Below, one piece after another: positions 1 to 8,113 of a stretch of 64,000 nucleotides of DNA (positions within the stretch are counted from its first letter, which is position 1; each line of letters starts with the position of its first letter). A program made the translations under genes and the position numbers. The notes beneath the pieces were generated by a model that worked only from the letters and a program-made list of their open reading frames with translations, was not told the origin of the DNA and made no database searches. Source of the stretch: an uncultured bacterium (GTDB taxonomy: Bacteria > Verrucomicrobiota > Kiritimatiellia > RFP12 > UBA1067); NCBI GenBank assembly GCA_902799955.1, contig CADCCQ010000004.1, forward strand, positions 1 through 64,000, written 5' to 3'.

Positions 1-214
1 AGGTTCGCTCACGTTCCAGGCCGGCTCGACCGTGACGGTGGACATCGGCGAACGCACCCAGGGACTTGGGAAGCCCGCTTTCCTCTGGAAGGATGCTCCG
101 GACGAAACGGTGAAATTCGTCCGTTCCGAAAACATGCGCAGGCGCGGCATACATGTTCAGGCCGGCGATGACGGCATTCGCTTCAAAACCGGCTTTACCA
201 TTTACTTCCGGTAA
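1..214 (+). CDS. C-terminal end of a truncated protein of unknown function
   Basis: An open frame enters from the left edge (codons in phase with base 2) and stops at TAA 212-214. The roughly 70 visible residues begin GSLTFQAGSTVTVDIGER and end FKTGFTIYFR, a beta-rich, glycine/threonine-rich tail. That texture is common at the end of secreted or autotransporter-like repeat proteins, but no family can be named from it. The ATG-less start inside the window is an artefact of the edge. A strong terminator follows 15 bases after the stop, so this is the last gene of its transcript. Confidence 0.55.
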   Translation, partial: GSLTFQAGSTVTVDIGERTQGLGKPAFLWKDAPDETVKFVRSENMRRRGIHVQAGDDGIRFKTGFTIYFR

Positions 215-228
215 TCTACTTCTTTCCG

Positions 229-271
229 ACTCAAACACTGAACTCCAAGAGGGTTCAGTGTTTGAGTTTTT
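229..271 (+). terminator. Rho-independent terminator
   Basis: A perfect 15-bp stem (229-243 pairs with 253-267) encloses a 9-base loop and runs into a T5 tract at 267-271. It lies 15 bases downstream of the truncated gene's stop and about 45 bases before the next promoter, so it separates the two transcription units. Confidence 0.9.
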
Positions 272-316
272 GGGTGAATTCCCTCTCTAACTCCAACTAT
301 GTTCCTCCAACTGTGA

Positions 317-322
317 TATAGT
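317..322 (+). promoter_or_regulatory. -10 box (TATAGT) of the LamG-like gene
   Basis: TGATATAGT gives an extended -10 box ending 19 bases before the ATG at 342. The predicted short leader contains GAGAGGA as ribosome-binding site. No clear -35 box is visible. Confidence 0.5.
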
Positions 323-341
323 ATTTGGCGAGAGGAAAAGT

Positions 342-1496
342 ATGGAAGCAGAATGGAGACATTGCGGTGCAGGGAGCATGGCCGTCGCGGCGGTCCTGCT
401 GTGTGCCAGCATCTGCGCGAAGGGCGAGACCGTCACGGAGGAGCCGGATGCGTTCCTCGAATACATCGAGGCGACGGGCTCGCAGTACATCGACACCGAC
501 GTCAACGCCGAGACCGGACTCAAGGCGCAGATCGACTTCGCGTGGGCAAGCGGGGACTTAAGCGGCAAAGACTGGTCGCTCTTCGACGCTACAATCAACA
601 ACAGCGACTCGAACAAGCGCACGCGTTTCCTCATGTGCCACATGTCCAACAAGAAGCCGTTCTTCGGCTACGGTGTCAAGCAGCGCAGGAACCCTGCTGG
701 TTCGTTCCCGTTCGTCGGTGGACAGCGTTGCGAGATTATCACCGACATGACCGACCCCGATTCGCTCGAGCTTTACCAGAATGGGGTGAAGACGTTCAGC
801 GAAGAAGACCTGGAGACGTTCAAGACGAACGGTGTCGTCAATCTCAATCTCAATCTTTTCGTGTTTGCCTGTAACTTAAGTGGAGTTCCCAAGTGGTACA
901 GCCAGGGCAAGTTGTATGAGCTGAAGATCTGGAAGAACAACCTCGAGAGCGGCGAGCTCGACCTCATCCGCCACTATCTGCCATGCAAGAAGGGGCGTCG
1001 CGCCGGGCTCTACGACAAGGTACATGGCACCATTTCCTTCTCCTATAGCAACGAGGATGACAGCAACGAGGATTTTATTGCCGGACCCGAGCTCGTGGCG
1101 GTGCCGTCGTATCTGGAAGGGGCGGACGACCAGATGAAGGCTAAATACAACGCCTGGGCGGCGTTGAATGGCGCCGACATCACCGGCGAGCATGAGGCGG
1201 CGTTTCTCCTGAACGTTGCGCAGACCGCGACGCCGGTGGAGCTGCGGGTCGTCGGCATCGAGGTTGTGGAAGGCGGCGCGAAGGTGCGGGTCGCGGCAGC
1301 GGCGGGCGGCGACGGCGTTGACCTTTCAAAGGCCAACGGCATATTTTATGTCGCGGCGGGCGATACTGTGACTAACCTCGTCGAGAGGGCCGTGCAGGGC
1401 ACGACCTTCTCCGGCGAAGGGAAAACCGCGACGATTACGGTGCCGTCCGCGGCAGGCGCTTTTATCAAGGTTGTGATCGGCGTTTCTGCACCCTAG
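342..1496 (+). CDS. Secreted LamG-like (concanavalin-fold) protein
   Basis: A 384-residue protein with a signal peptide (hydrophobic core about residues 13-24, MAVAAVLLCASICAKG). It continues with YIEATGSQYIDTDV, the typical opening of a LamG/concanavalin-like jelly roll, extending to about residue 250 (WYSQGKLYELKIW, LYDKVHGTISFSY). The last 130 residues are an Ala/Val/Gly-rich beta domain ending in IKVVIGVSAP. Such proteins are abundant in Kiritimatiellota-type genomes and are presumed surface or envelope carbohydrate-binding proteins; the exact ligand is unknown. The start is supported by GAGAGGA six bases upstream. It has its own promoter and converges with the next gene, so it is probably monocistronic. 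Confidence 0.7.
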   Translation: MEAEWRHCGAGSMAVAAVLLCASICAKGETVTEEPDAFLEYIEATGSQYIDTDVNAETGLKAQIDFAWASGDLSGKDWSLFDATINNSDSNKRTRFLMCHMSNKKPFFGYGVKQRRNPAGSFPFVGGQRCEIITDMTDPDSLELYQNGVKTFSEEDLETFKTNGVVNLNLNLFVFACNLSGVPKWYSQGKLYELKIWKNNLESGELDLIRHYLPCKKGRRAGLYDKVHGTISFSYSNEDDSNEDFIAGPELVAVPSYLEGADDQMKAKYNAWAALNGADITGEHEAAFLLNVAQTATPVELRVVGIEVVEGGAKVRVAAAAGGDGVDLSKANGIFYVAAGDTVTNLVERAVQGTTFSGEGKTATITVPSAAGAFIKVVIGVSAP

Positions 1497-1531
1497 CGGG
1501 CGGGACTGGCGGGACGGGAGGGACTGGATGA
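1497..1531. repeat. Short degenerate tandem repeat (GGGACTGGC/GGGACGGGA type)
   Basis: Units such as GGGACTGGC and GGGACGGGA follow directly after the stop codon at 1496, in the gap between two convergent genes. The same units recur at 6306-6417. It is the first of many short-unit arrays in this window. Confidence 0.6.
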
Positions 1532-1543
1532 GATGGCGGATAC

Positions 1544-2344
1544 TCAAAGCGGGACGGCCAATTTGTTTCGGGCCAAGACCGAGCAGGGGCGGTCGTAGGC
1601 AAGGGGGCGTCCGTCGCAGTCTGTGACCACGCCGCCGGCCTCGGTGACGATCAGCACTCCCGCCGCGAAGTCCCACGGCGAGAGGAACAGCTCGAAGAAC
1701 AGCTCCGCGCGCCCGGCGGCGACTGAGCATAGGTCTAGCGCCGCGGAACCGCTGCGCCGGATGTCGAGGGCCTTCTTGAAATAGTCGTAGGCGAGCTGGA
1801 ACGTCCTCTCGCTGAGCTCCTCGTGGTAGGGGGCCGTCCCGAACACCACGATGCCGTTCTCAAGCGGCTCGTCCGAGACGTGCAGGGGCCTTCCGTTGCA
1901 GAATGCGCCTTGCCCGCGCTGCGCCCAGAACATCTCGTCCGCGTAGGGATTGTAGATGACGCCGAGCTCCGCGGCGTTGTCGACGACGAGGGCGACGGAG
2001 ATGCTGCTGAAGTTGTAGCCCTTGACGAAGTTCGTCGTGCCGTCGATGGGGTCCACGATGAAGAACTTGCCGACTGGGGCGAAGGCCTGCGTCGAGCCTT
2101 CCTCCCCGACGAAATGCGCGTCGGGCATGATTTCCAGGAGGCCCTTGCGCAGGCGTTCCTGCACCTCTTTGTCGTATTGCGTGACGAGGTCCGCGCGGCC
2201 GCTCTTGGCGTCGACGTGCAGGCTCTCCCGGTCGATGTCCTTGATGAACAGGCCGCAGGCACGGATGAGTTCGCGGATTGATTCGGCTGTGCCCCGCCAG
2301 GCGCGGCGGCGCGGACGAGGGCAGATAGGAGTTGAATGTGTCAT
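1544..2344 (-). CDS. Inositol monophosphatase family phosphatase (SuhB/CysQ-like)
   Basis: A 266-residue cytoplasmic enzyme of the lithium-sensitive, Mg-dependent FIG phosphatase superfamily. Motif 1 is visible as GEE (about residue 82) with DPIDGTTNF (about 100-108), and motif 2 as SPWDFAAG (about 225); together these form the metal site. Length is normal for the family. Likely substrates are inositol-1-phosphate, a sugar phosphate or 3'-phosphoadenosine phosphate; sequence alone does not decide. A TATAAT box ends 6 bases before the ATG and no leader would remain, so translation is probably leaderless. The gene is divergent from the GH29-oxidoreductase fusion. Confidence 0.85.
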   Translation of the reverse strand: MTHSTPICPRPRRRAWRGTAESIRELIRACGLFIKDIDRESLHVDAKSGRADLVTQYDKEVQERLRKGLLEIMPDAHFVGEEGSTQAFAPVGKFFIVDPIDGTTNFVKGYNFSSISVALVVDNAAELGVIYNPYADEMFWAQRGQGAFCNGRPLHVSDEPLENGIVVFGTAPYHEELSERTFQLAYDYFKKALDIRRSGSAALDLCSVAAGRAELFFELFLSPWDFAAGVLIVTEAGGVVTDCDGRPLAYDRPCSVLARNKLAVPL

Positions 2345-2350
2345 GGCTAC

Positions 2351-2356
2351 ATTATA
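2351..2356 (-). promoter_or_regulatory. -10 box of the phosphatase gene, leaderless arrangement
   Basis: On the minus strand TGATATAAT is followed by six bases and then the ATG at 2344. With transcription starting 6-8 bases after the box, the mRNA would begin at or next to the start codon. Confidence 0.65.
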
Positions 2357-2360
2357 TCAT

Positions 2361-2396
2361 ATTGCGCAATTTCACATTACGCAATTTCACATTGCG
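2361..2396. repeat. 15-bp direct repeat in a divergent promoter region (possible operator)
   Basis: ATTGCGCAATTTCAC (2361-2375) is followed directly by ATTACGCAATTTCAC (2376-2390) and the partial copy ATTGCG. The core ATTGCGCAAT is a perfect palindrome. The array sits between the -10 boxes of two divergent genes and overlaps the -35 of the rightward one, a classic operator position. Confidence 0.5.
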
Positions 2397-2421
2397 TTTT
2401 TAATGCCGAATCTGGTATAAT
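2392..2421 (+). promoter_or_regulatory. Promoter of the GH29-oxidoreductase gene
   Basis: TTGC (2392-2395), 20 bases, then TATAAT (2416-2421) preceded by TGG. The predicted start of transcription is near 2428, giving a leader of about 107 bases before the ATG at 2535. Confidence 0.65.
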
Positions 2422-2534
2422 TCACTATGTCGGGTTGTGCGCGGCGGATGAAGGTGGCCGCGGAAACGCCGGACAGATGGCGGATCGAAGAAGACTTGAT
2501 GATGATTACGACAGCAAAGAAAGAGAGGCATGAG

Positions 2535-5324
2535 ATGATGAATGCTGAGACAACGAGGGACACCCTCGTGAAACGAGGAAGGCTGGCGGCGATTGCCGCG
2601 TTGGCGTTCTGCGCGGCGGCGACCGCGACCGTGGCGGAGACGGCGAAGGCCGCCCGTCCCGTGCCGCGCCCTGCGCTTGCGGAGCGCCTGAAGGCGGGGC
2701 CTGAGATAATCGGAATCGTCCACTGGGGACTCAACACATTCACCGACAAGGAGTGGGGATTCGGCGACGCCGATCCGAAGCTGCTCGCGCCGGCGAAGTT
2801 CGACGCCGACCAGATAGCGTCCGCCGCGAAGGCCGGCGGCCTCGGCGGGCTCGTCATCGTCTGCAAGCACCACGACGGATTCTGCCTCTGGCCGACTAAG
2901 ACGACGGAGTACAACATTACCAAAACTCCGTTTTGGAAGGGGACTGGGGAAAGTTGGAGTCAAAAGTTGGAGTTGGAGAAAGGAAAGATACCACTCTCGA
3001 ACTCCAACTCGAAACTCGAACTAAAGCGAGAAACGGGGCGCGACTACGTCAAGGAGATGGAGCAGGCCTGCCGCAGGCACGGACTCAAGTTCGGCGTCTA
3101 CGTCTCGCCGTGGGACCGCAACAACGCGCACTACGGAACCGAGAAGTACACCGAGATATACCACGCGCAGATCAAGGAGCTGCTGGGTGGGGCATACGGC
3201 GAGGTGTTCGAGATGTGGTTCGACGGCGCGAACGGCGGCGACGGGTACTACGGCGGTGCGAGGGAGCGGCGCAAGATAGGGTCCGCCGACGGCTACTACC
3301 GGTTCTCCGATGTGTTCCGCTTCGTGAGGGAGCTACAGCCCGAGGTCACGATCTTCGCCGGAGAGAACGACGCCTCCGACTTCCGCTGGCCCGGCAACGA
3401 GCAGGGGATACTCGTGCCGGATTCGCGCGCGACGATCGAGACCGTCGGCGGGTTCGCCGGCGGCAGGTACGGCAACCCCAACTATCGTGCGCAGATCAAC
3501 TGCGGTTCGCCGAACGGCGCGTACTTCCGTGCATGCGAGGCCGACTTCCCGCTCCGCCGCGGCTGGTTCTGGCACAAGAAGGAGGACGGGACCACGAAGA
3601 ACGCCGCGTACCTCACCAAGCTGTACCTGTCGTCCGTCGGCAACGGCGGCATAATGAACATCGGCCTCGCGCCGAACGCCGACGGGCTTCTCGACGCGGC
3701 GGACGCGCGTGCGCTCGCCGGGTTCAACACGATGCGCAGGGCGCTCTTCGCCAAGGAGGTCACGAAGGACGGCGAGCCGTTCAACGTCGTCGTCCTCTCC
3801 GAGGACCTATCGAACGGCGAGCAGGTGGACGGCTGGAAGCTCGTCGGCGACGGGAAGGAGCTGCTCGCGGGCAAGGCCGTAGGCCGCCGCCGCATCAGGC
3901 TGCTCGCCGCGCCCGTCGCCCCGAAGACGCTCTCGTTCGAGACGACGGCGGCCGGCCCCGCGCCGCTGCCGGTTACCGTCAGGCGCTATTTCGCCGACGG
4001 AGATCTCGTAAAGGCCATCCTCGAGGCGAAGGCCAACGGAGGCGAGACGGACACGGCGAAGTGGATGCAGGCCGGGCTTGAGGACTACGACGTGATCGTC
4101 GCGGGCGGCGGTCCGGCCGGGATCGGCGCGGGCTACATGGCCGCGAAGCGCGGCGCGAGGACGCTCGTCCTGGAGAAGAGCGGACGTCTCGGCGGCATGG
4201 CGGTGTCGGCGATGGTGAGTCCGTTCTCGTTTGCCACGGACAGCCCCATCGTAAGGGAGATCGCGAAGAATGTCGGGTTCGGCGGCAGCGTCGACTTCCA
4301 CGCCGCGGACGTCCGCGCGTACGACCTCCTGAAGGAGACGGGGGCGGACGTGATGCTTCACGCGGATGTGCTGGGGCCGGTGATGGAGGGGAACCGCGTC
4401 ACGGGTGTGCGCGTCCACTGCGTCGAGGGCGAGCGCACGTTCAAGGCGAAAGTCGTGATCGACGCCACGGGCAACGGCGTGGTCGCGGCGGCGGCAGGCG
4501 TTCCCTACGAGGAAGGGCGCAAGGGCGACGGGCTCGTCCAGCCGATGAGCATAATGTTCACCGTCGGCGGGTTCGACCCCTCGAAGAGGTTCATATGCGT
4601 CTCCGAGGAGCACGCCCGCAGCAAGCGCTGCATCGTCAACGGACGCAAGTGGGAGGACATTGTGCAGGACGAGATCAAGGCGGGGAACCTTCCGCCGGAG
4701 GTCGGCGTGATTCGCCTCTACCCCGGGCGGACCAAGGGCCTGAACGTCGTCAACGCAACCCAGGTGAACGGGCTTTTCGGCTCGCGGTCCGCCGACCTAA
4801 CCAAGGCGGAGATCGCCACCCGCAAGCAGGCGGCGCAGATCGTCGACGTGATGCGCCGCCACCTCCCGGGCTACGAGAACGCCAGGATCGCCGAGATGCC
4901 CGCCGTCGTGGGCGTCAGGGAGACGCGCCGCTTCGAGGGCGTGGACAGGCTTACGACCGAGGACGTCCTCTCCGGCCGCAAGCGCGAGGATGCCGTGGCG
5001 CGCAGGTGCAGCTTTGTGATCGACATCCACAACCCGGCCGGCGCTGGGCAGGCTGACGGACACGACAAGGCGGTGACCGGCGGCGCGCGCCGCGTGAAGC
5101 CGTACGACATCCCCTACGGTGCGCTCGTGCCGAAGAAGGTCGACGGGCTCCTGTTCTGCGGACGCTGCATCTCCGCTTCGCATGAGGCGCTTGCGAGCTG
5201 CCGTGTGATGGGTCCCTCGATGGCGACCGGCATCGGCGCTGGGGCCGCCGCCGCCGAAGCCGTGAAGAAGGGCATAGAGGTCCGCGCCGTCGACGCGAAG
5301 GGACTTCGCCTCTTCGACAAGTGA
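2535..5324 (+). CDS. Fusion: GH29 alpha-L-fucosidase domain plus FAD-dependent oxidoreductase
   Basis: A 929-residue secreted protein. I chose ATG 2535, which has GAGAGG upstream and a normal signal peptide (LAAIAALAFCAAATATVAE); an in-frame ATG at 2427 would add 36 residues with no signal character. The N-terminal half resembles GH29: HWGLNTF, CKHHDGF, YVSPWDRN, and the nucleophile region MWFDGAN. The C-terminal half (from about residue 515) is an FAD_oxidored-type domain with the Rossmann motif VAGGGPAGIGAGY and the terminal GRCISASHEAL. GH29 removes alpha-fucose; the oxidoreductase substrate is unknown, perhaps a released sugar. A purine/pyrimidine inverted repeat array at 2936-3027 is inserted in frame between CLWPTKTTEYN and GRDYVKEM. 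Confidence 0.8.
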   Translation: MMNAETTRDTLVKRGRLAAIAALAFCAAATATVAETAKAARPVPRPALAERLKAGPEIIGIVHWGLNTFTDKEWGFGDADPKLLAPAKFDADQIASAAKAGGLGGLVIVCKHHDGFCLWPTKTTEYNITKTPFWKGTGESWSQKLELEKGKIPLSNSNSKLELKRETGRDYVKEMEQACRRHGLKFGVYVSPWDRNNAHYGTEKYTEIYHAQIKELLGGAYGEVFEMWFDGANGGDGYYGGARERRKIGSADGYYRFSDVFRFVRELQPEVTIFAGENDASDFRWPGNEQGILVPDSRATIETVGGFAGGRYGNPNYRAQINCGSPNGAYFRACEADFPLRRGWFWHKKEDGTTKNAAYLTKLYLSSVGNGGIMNIGLAPNADGLLDAADARALAGFNTMRRALFAKEVTKDGEPFNVVVLSEDLSNGEQVDGWKLVGDGKELLAGKAVGRRRIRLLAAPVAPKTLSFETTAAGPAPLPVTVRRYFADGDLVKAILEAKANGGETDTAKWMQAGLEDYDVIVAGGGPAGIGAGYMAAKRGARTLVLEKSGRLGGMAVSAMVSPFSFATDSPIVREIAKNVGFGGSVDFHAADVRAYDLLKETGADVMLHADVLGPVMEGNRVTGVRVHCVEGERTFKAKVVIDATGNGVVAAAAGVPYEEGRKGDGLVQPMSIMFTVGGFDPSKRFICVSEEHARSKRCIVNGRKWEDIVQDEIKAGNLPPEVGVIRLYPGRTKGLNVVNATQVNGLFGSRSADLTKAEIATRKQAAQIVDVMRRHLPGYENARIAEMPAVVGVRETRRFEGVDRLTTEDVLSGRKREDAVARRCSFVIDIHNPAGAGQADGHDKAVTGGARRVKPYDIPYGALVPKKVDGLLFCGRCISASHEALASCRVMGPSMATGIGAGAAAAEAVKKGIEVRAVDAKGLRLFDK
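2936..3027. repeat. In-frame inverted short-repeat array inside the GH29 domain
   Basis: GTTGGAGT units (about 2953-2982) are mirrored by AACTCCAACTCGAAACTCGAAC (about 3000-3021), so the segment can fold as a hairpin. It is translated as a Ser/Lys/Leu-rich stretch (SWSQKLELEKGK then SNSNSKLELK) that lies where GH29 proteins normally run from the active-site loop directly to the next helix. Confidence 0.65.
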
Positions 5325-5352
5325 CGGCGTTCCGGGCTGACGCAGGGGCTCG

Positions 5353-6309
5353 ATGCAGAACTTGACGACAGTCGCGGCGCAGGTCGGCGTGCTGTTCGCC
5401 CTGATGGGCGTGGGGGCGGCCTGCCGCTGGTTCAGGCTGGTCGACGACAGGGCGATAAAGGGCATTGTCAACGTCCTCGTCCTTGTCGTCACGCCGTGCC
5501 TCGTGGTGGACGTCTTCCAGCGGCCGTTCGAGCGCGCCGCGCTTGGCGCGCTCGGGGCGGCGTTCGCGATAGCGTTCGTCGTGCACGTCGCCGCCATCCT
5601 TGCGTCTCGCGCGGCGGCGCGCGGCGGCGCGGACTCCCTGCCGGTGCTCAGGCTGGCGATGGTGTTCTCGAACGCCGGTTTCATGGGCGTTCCGCTGGAG
5701 TACGCGATCCTCGGCGACGCGGGCGTGTTCTACGGGATCGCATACGTCGTGATGTTCAACCTCTTCATCTGGAGCTGGGGCGTCTGGGAGATGCGAAAGA
5801 GGGGCGGACGCGATGGCGGGGGCCTGACGGGCTGGAAGTCGATACGCCCGATGGTCGTGAACCCCGGGACGGTCGGCCTCGCAGCGGGGCTGCCCCTCTT
5901 CCTCCTGTCTGCCAGGCTTCCGGCCGTGCTGGGCGCGCCGGTGCACCACATGGCGGGCCTCAACACGCCGCTTGCGATGCTCGTCATCGGGTTCTACCTC
6001 GCGGGCGCGGACTTCCGGAGGGTGCTGGCGACGCCCGCCGCGTACGTGGCGGCGTTCGTGAGGCTCGTCGCGTTCCCGCTCTCGCTCGTCGGCGCGCTGT
6101 GGCTCATGCGCGGACACCTCGACCGAACGATGTCGCTCGCGATGGTGATCGCGGCGTCCGCGCCCGTCGCGGCGATGGTGACGATGTTCGCGGCGAAGTT
6201 CGAGCGCGACGTGGACCTCTCCGTCGGGCTGGTGAGCGGCACGACGCTGCTGAGCATGCTGACGATGCCGCCGGTCATCGCGCTGGCGATTGAGGCGTTG
6301 GGAGGGTGA
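5353..6309 (+). CDS. AEC-family membrane permease (auxin efflux carrier type)
   Basis: A 318-residue polytopic membrane protein with about ten hydrophobic segments in two halves. Typical AEC features are the conserved FSNAGFMGVPL in helix 4, an N-proximal proline helix (VLVVTPCLV), and the paired AMVIAASAPVAAM near the C-terminus. The family exports or moves organic acids and other small anions; bacterial members are often malate or malonate carriers. Here it lies 28 bases after the GH29 fusion, with AGGGG upstream, and is probably co-transcribed. A role in moving an oxidised sugar acid made by the neighbouring oxidoreductase is speculative. Confidence 0.8.
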   Translation: MQNLTTVAAQVGVLFALMGVGAACRWFRLVDDRAIKGIVNVLVLVVTPCLVVDVFQRPFERAALGALGAAFAIAFVVHVAAILASRAAARGGADSLPVLRLAMVFSNAGFMGVPLEYAILGDAGVFYGIAYVVMFNLFIWSWGVWEMRKRGGRDGGGLTGWKSIRPMVVNPGTVGLAAGLPLFLLSARLPAVLGAPVHHMAGLNTPLAMLVIGFYLAGADFRRVLATPAAYVAAFVRLVAFPLSLVGALWLMRGHLDRTMSLAMVIAASAPVAAMVTMFAAKFERDVDLSVGLVSGTTLLSMLTMPPVIALAIEALGG

Positions 6310-6417
6310 GACTGGCGGGACTGGCGGGACGGGAGCGACTGGCGAGACGGAAAGGGACGAGATGGGACGGAAGCGACTGGACGGGACTGGCGGGACGGGA
6401 AGGGACGAGAGGGGTTG
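6306..6417. repeat. Degenerate GGGACTGGC/GGGACGAGA repeat array
   Basis: About 110 bases of short G-rich units (GACTGGCGG, GACGGGAGC, GGGACGAGA, GGACGGAAG) begin at the stop codon of the permease gene and end shortly before the next promoter. The same units occur at 1497-1531, and the GACGAGA form recurs inside purL. Confidence 0.65.
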
Positions 6418-6430
6418 GATGAATTTGTTC

Positions 6431-6459
6431 TTGCGGTGCGGCGGGCGTGATGGTATAAT
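6431..6459 (+). promoter_or_regulatory. Promoter, leaderless arrangement
   Basis: TTGC (6431-6434), 19 bases, TATAAT (6454-6459) preceded by TGG. The box ends exactly six bases before the ATG at 6466, and there is no Shine-Dalgarno sequence. Confidence 0.7.
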
Positions 6460-6465
6460 GTAGAC

Positions 6466-8028
6466 ATGAGTAAAATCATCTGGACTGTCGGGGCGGCCAT
6501 CGCCGCCGCAACTATTACCGTTTCGGCGGAGGTGGTGTCGTTCAAGGACGCCGCGAAGATCAAGAGCTGGGACGCCTGGGGCGACAATGCGCCGCCCAGC
6601 GCGTCGAACGCCGTCGCGAAGGTGCGCAAGGCGCGCAAGGAGAAGCCGTGCGTCACGTGGAAGCGGCTCAACGCGCTCAACCCCGGCCTCAAGGAGATTG
6701 GACGCCTGGCCGTGCGCGACTCGAAGGACGTGAAGTCATCGAAGTGGTCCGTCGGCTGCGAGACGATGGACCGCGACTACGCGAACTGGGACGCCTATAA
6801 GCACCTCATCGCCCCCCTCGGCGTGAAGCACGGCCGCCTCTTCTCCGGCTGGGCAAAGACCGAGCAGGAGAAGGGCAAGTACGACTTCTCGTGGTTCGAC
6901 CCGCACGTGCGCGAGATGGCGGCGATGGGCGTGAAGCCCTGGATATGCCTCGCCTACGGCAACCCCGTCTATGGCAGCGACTTCCGCCTCGGCATGAAGG
7001 TGAAACAGGTAACGGACAACCCGGAGTCGTTCGACGCGTGGATCAAGTACTGCGTCGTGTGCGTGGAGCGCTACAAGGACGTGGTGGACGAGTGGGAGAT
7101 CTGGAACGAGCCGTTCGGGCAGGGGCCCGAATACGCGGAGATGTTCTACCGCACCGCGAAGGCGATCCGCGCCGTCCAGCCCAACGCGAAGCTGTACTGC
7201 ACAGCCGTCACGTTCCCGAAGGACTACAAGTGCGTCCTGGAGAAGCTGAAGAAGGAGAACGCGCTCGACCTCGGCTCGTACTTCATCTACCATCCGTACG
7301 ATCCGAATCCCGACACGACCTACGAGAAGCGCGTGCCGGAGCTGCGCAAGCTCGTGAAGTCGTACAGCGAATCGTTCGAAATCATGCAGGGCGAGGTGGG
7401 GTGTCCGTCGCAGCTGGAGTTCGGCCACGCGCTCAATAAAATCGAGTGGAGCGAGTACGCGCAGGCGAAGTGGCTCCTGCGGCGCACGATCGGCGACGCG
7501 GCGCGGCACATCCCGTCGAACGTGTTCACGATGATCGACCTCCAGTACACCTTCATGCTCCAGAGCTTCGGGCTCGTGCGCTCCAACACGCTCAAGGAGT
7601 TCGTGTACCGGCGCCCGTCGTACTTCGCGATGCAGAACATTTTCGGGCTCCTCGACGACGAGGCGCGGCCGACGAAGATATCGATACAGCCGAACTTCAA
7701 GGTGACGAAGAGGGCAGATCCGCGCGACAACCGCAAGCGCACGCTAACGTCCATCAGGTTCATACGCGACGGCAAGACGCTGCGCTTCCTCTGGTTCTCG
7801 GACTCGCGTCCGTCGTCCCTCCTCGAGTTCGACCACGTTACGGTGAACTTCCCGGGGAAGAAGGTGGTGGACCCTGTGTGGGTTGACATGATCACGGGCC
7901 GCGTGTTCGAGATCCCGGCGGAGAGCGTGAAGTACGAAAATGAATCCACGGTTCTTAGCAATATCCCTATGTGGGATTCGCCTGTCATGATCACGGACAG
8001 GCTTTCCGTCACGATGCGCAAGGAATGA
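6466..8028 (+). CDS. Secreted clan GH-A glycoside hydrolase (GH39/GH5-like)
   Basis: A 520-residue protein with a short signal peptide (IIWTVGAAIAAATITVSA). The central (beta/alpha)8 barrel shows the clan GH-A pair: acid/base in EWEIWNEPFG (about residue 214) and a nucleophile candidate in EIMQGEVGCPS (about 310). KYDFSWFDPHVREM is typical of GH39/GH5-like enzymes that align the substrate along the barrel. The C-terminal 100 residues are a beta domain as in GH39. Likely activity is exo-hydrolysis of a xyloside, arabinoside or related residue, but the exact family and substrate are not decided by these motifs. It starts the downstream saccharolytic run and is probably made from a leaderless mRNA. 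Confidence 0.7.
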   Translation: MSKIIWTVGAAIAAATITVSAEVVSFKDAAKIKSWDAWGDNAPPSASNAVAKVRKARKEKPCVTWKRLNALNPGLKEIGRLAVRDSKDVKSSKWSVGCETMDRDYANWDAYKHLIAPLGVKHGRLFSGWAKTEQEKGKYDFSWFDPHVREMAAMGVKPWICLAYGNPVYGSDFRLGMKVKQVTDNPESFDAWIKYCVVCVERYKDVVDEWEIWNEPFGQGPEYAEMFYRTAKAIRAVQPNAKLYCTAVTFPKDYKCVLEKLKKENALDLGSYFIYHPYDPNPDTTYEKRVPELRKLVKSYSESFEIMQGEVGCPSQLEFGHALNKIEWSEYAQAKWLLRRTIGDAARHIPSNVFTMIDLQYTFMLQSFGLVRSNTLKEFVYRRPSYFAMQNIFGLLDDEARPTKISIQPNFKVTKRADPRDNRKRTLTSIRFIRDGKTLRFLWFSDSRPSSLLEFDHVTVNFPGKKVVDPVWVDMITGRVFEIPAESVKYENESTVLSNIPMWDSPVMITDRLSVTMRKE

Positions 8029-8113
8029 GCGAACACGACGCGTGGTGCGCCGTATGCCCGTTCTGAGTGTCCGACATTTGAAAACCAGCAACCAACCGAA
8101 AGGAAACCCAAAG

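Noticed and set aside
10..650. Several minus-strand frames across the LamG-like gene
   Set aside because: No ribosome-binding sites, no motifs, and the plus-strand frame has a signal peptide and a recognisable jelly-roll opening.
2427..2534. Alternative leaderless start of the GH29 fusion at ATG 2427, five bases after TATAAT
   Set aside because: It would put about 50 charged residues before the signal-peptide core; ATG 2535 has a good ribosome-binding site and normal signal peptide. The earlier ATG remains possible as a short upstream frame.
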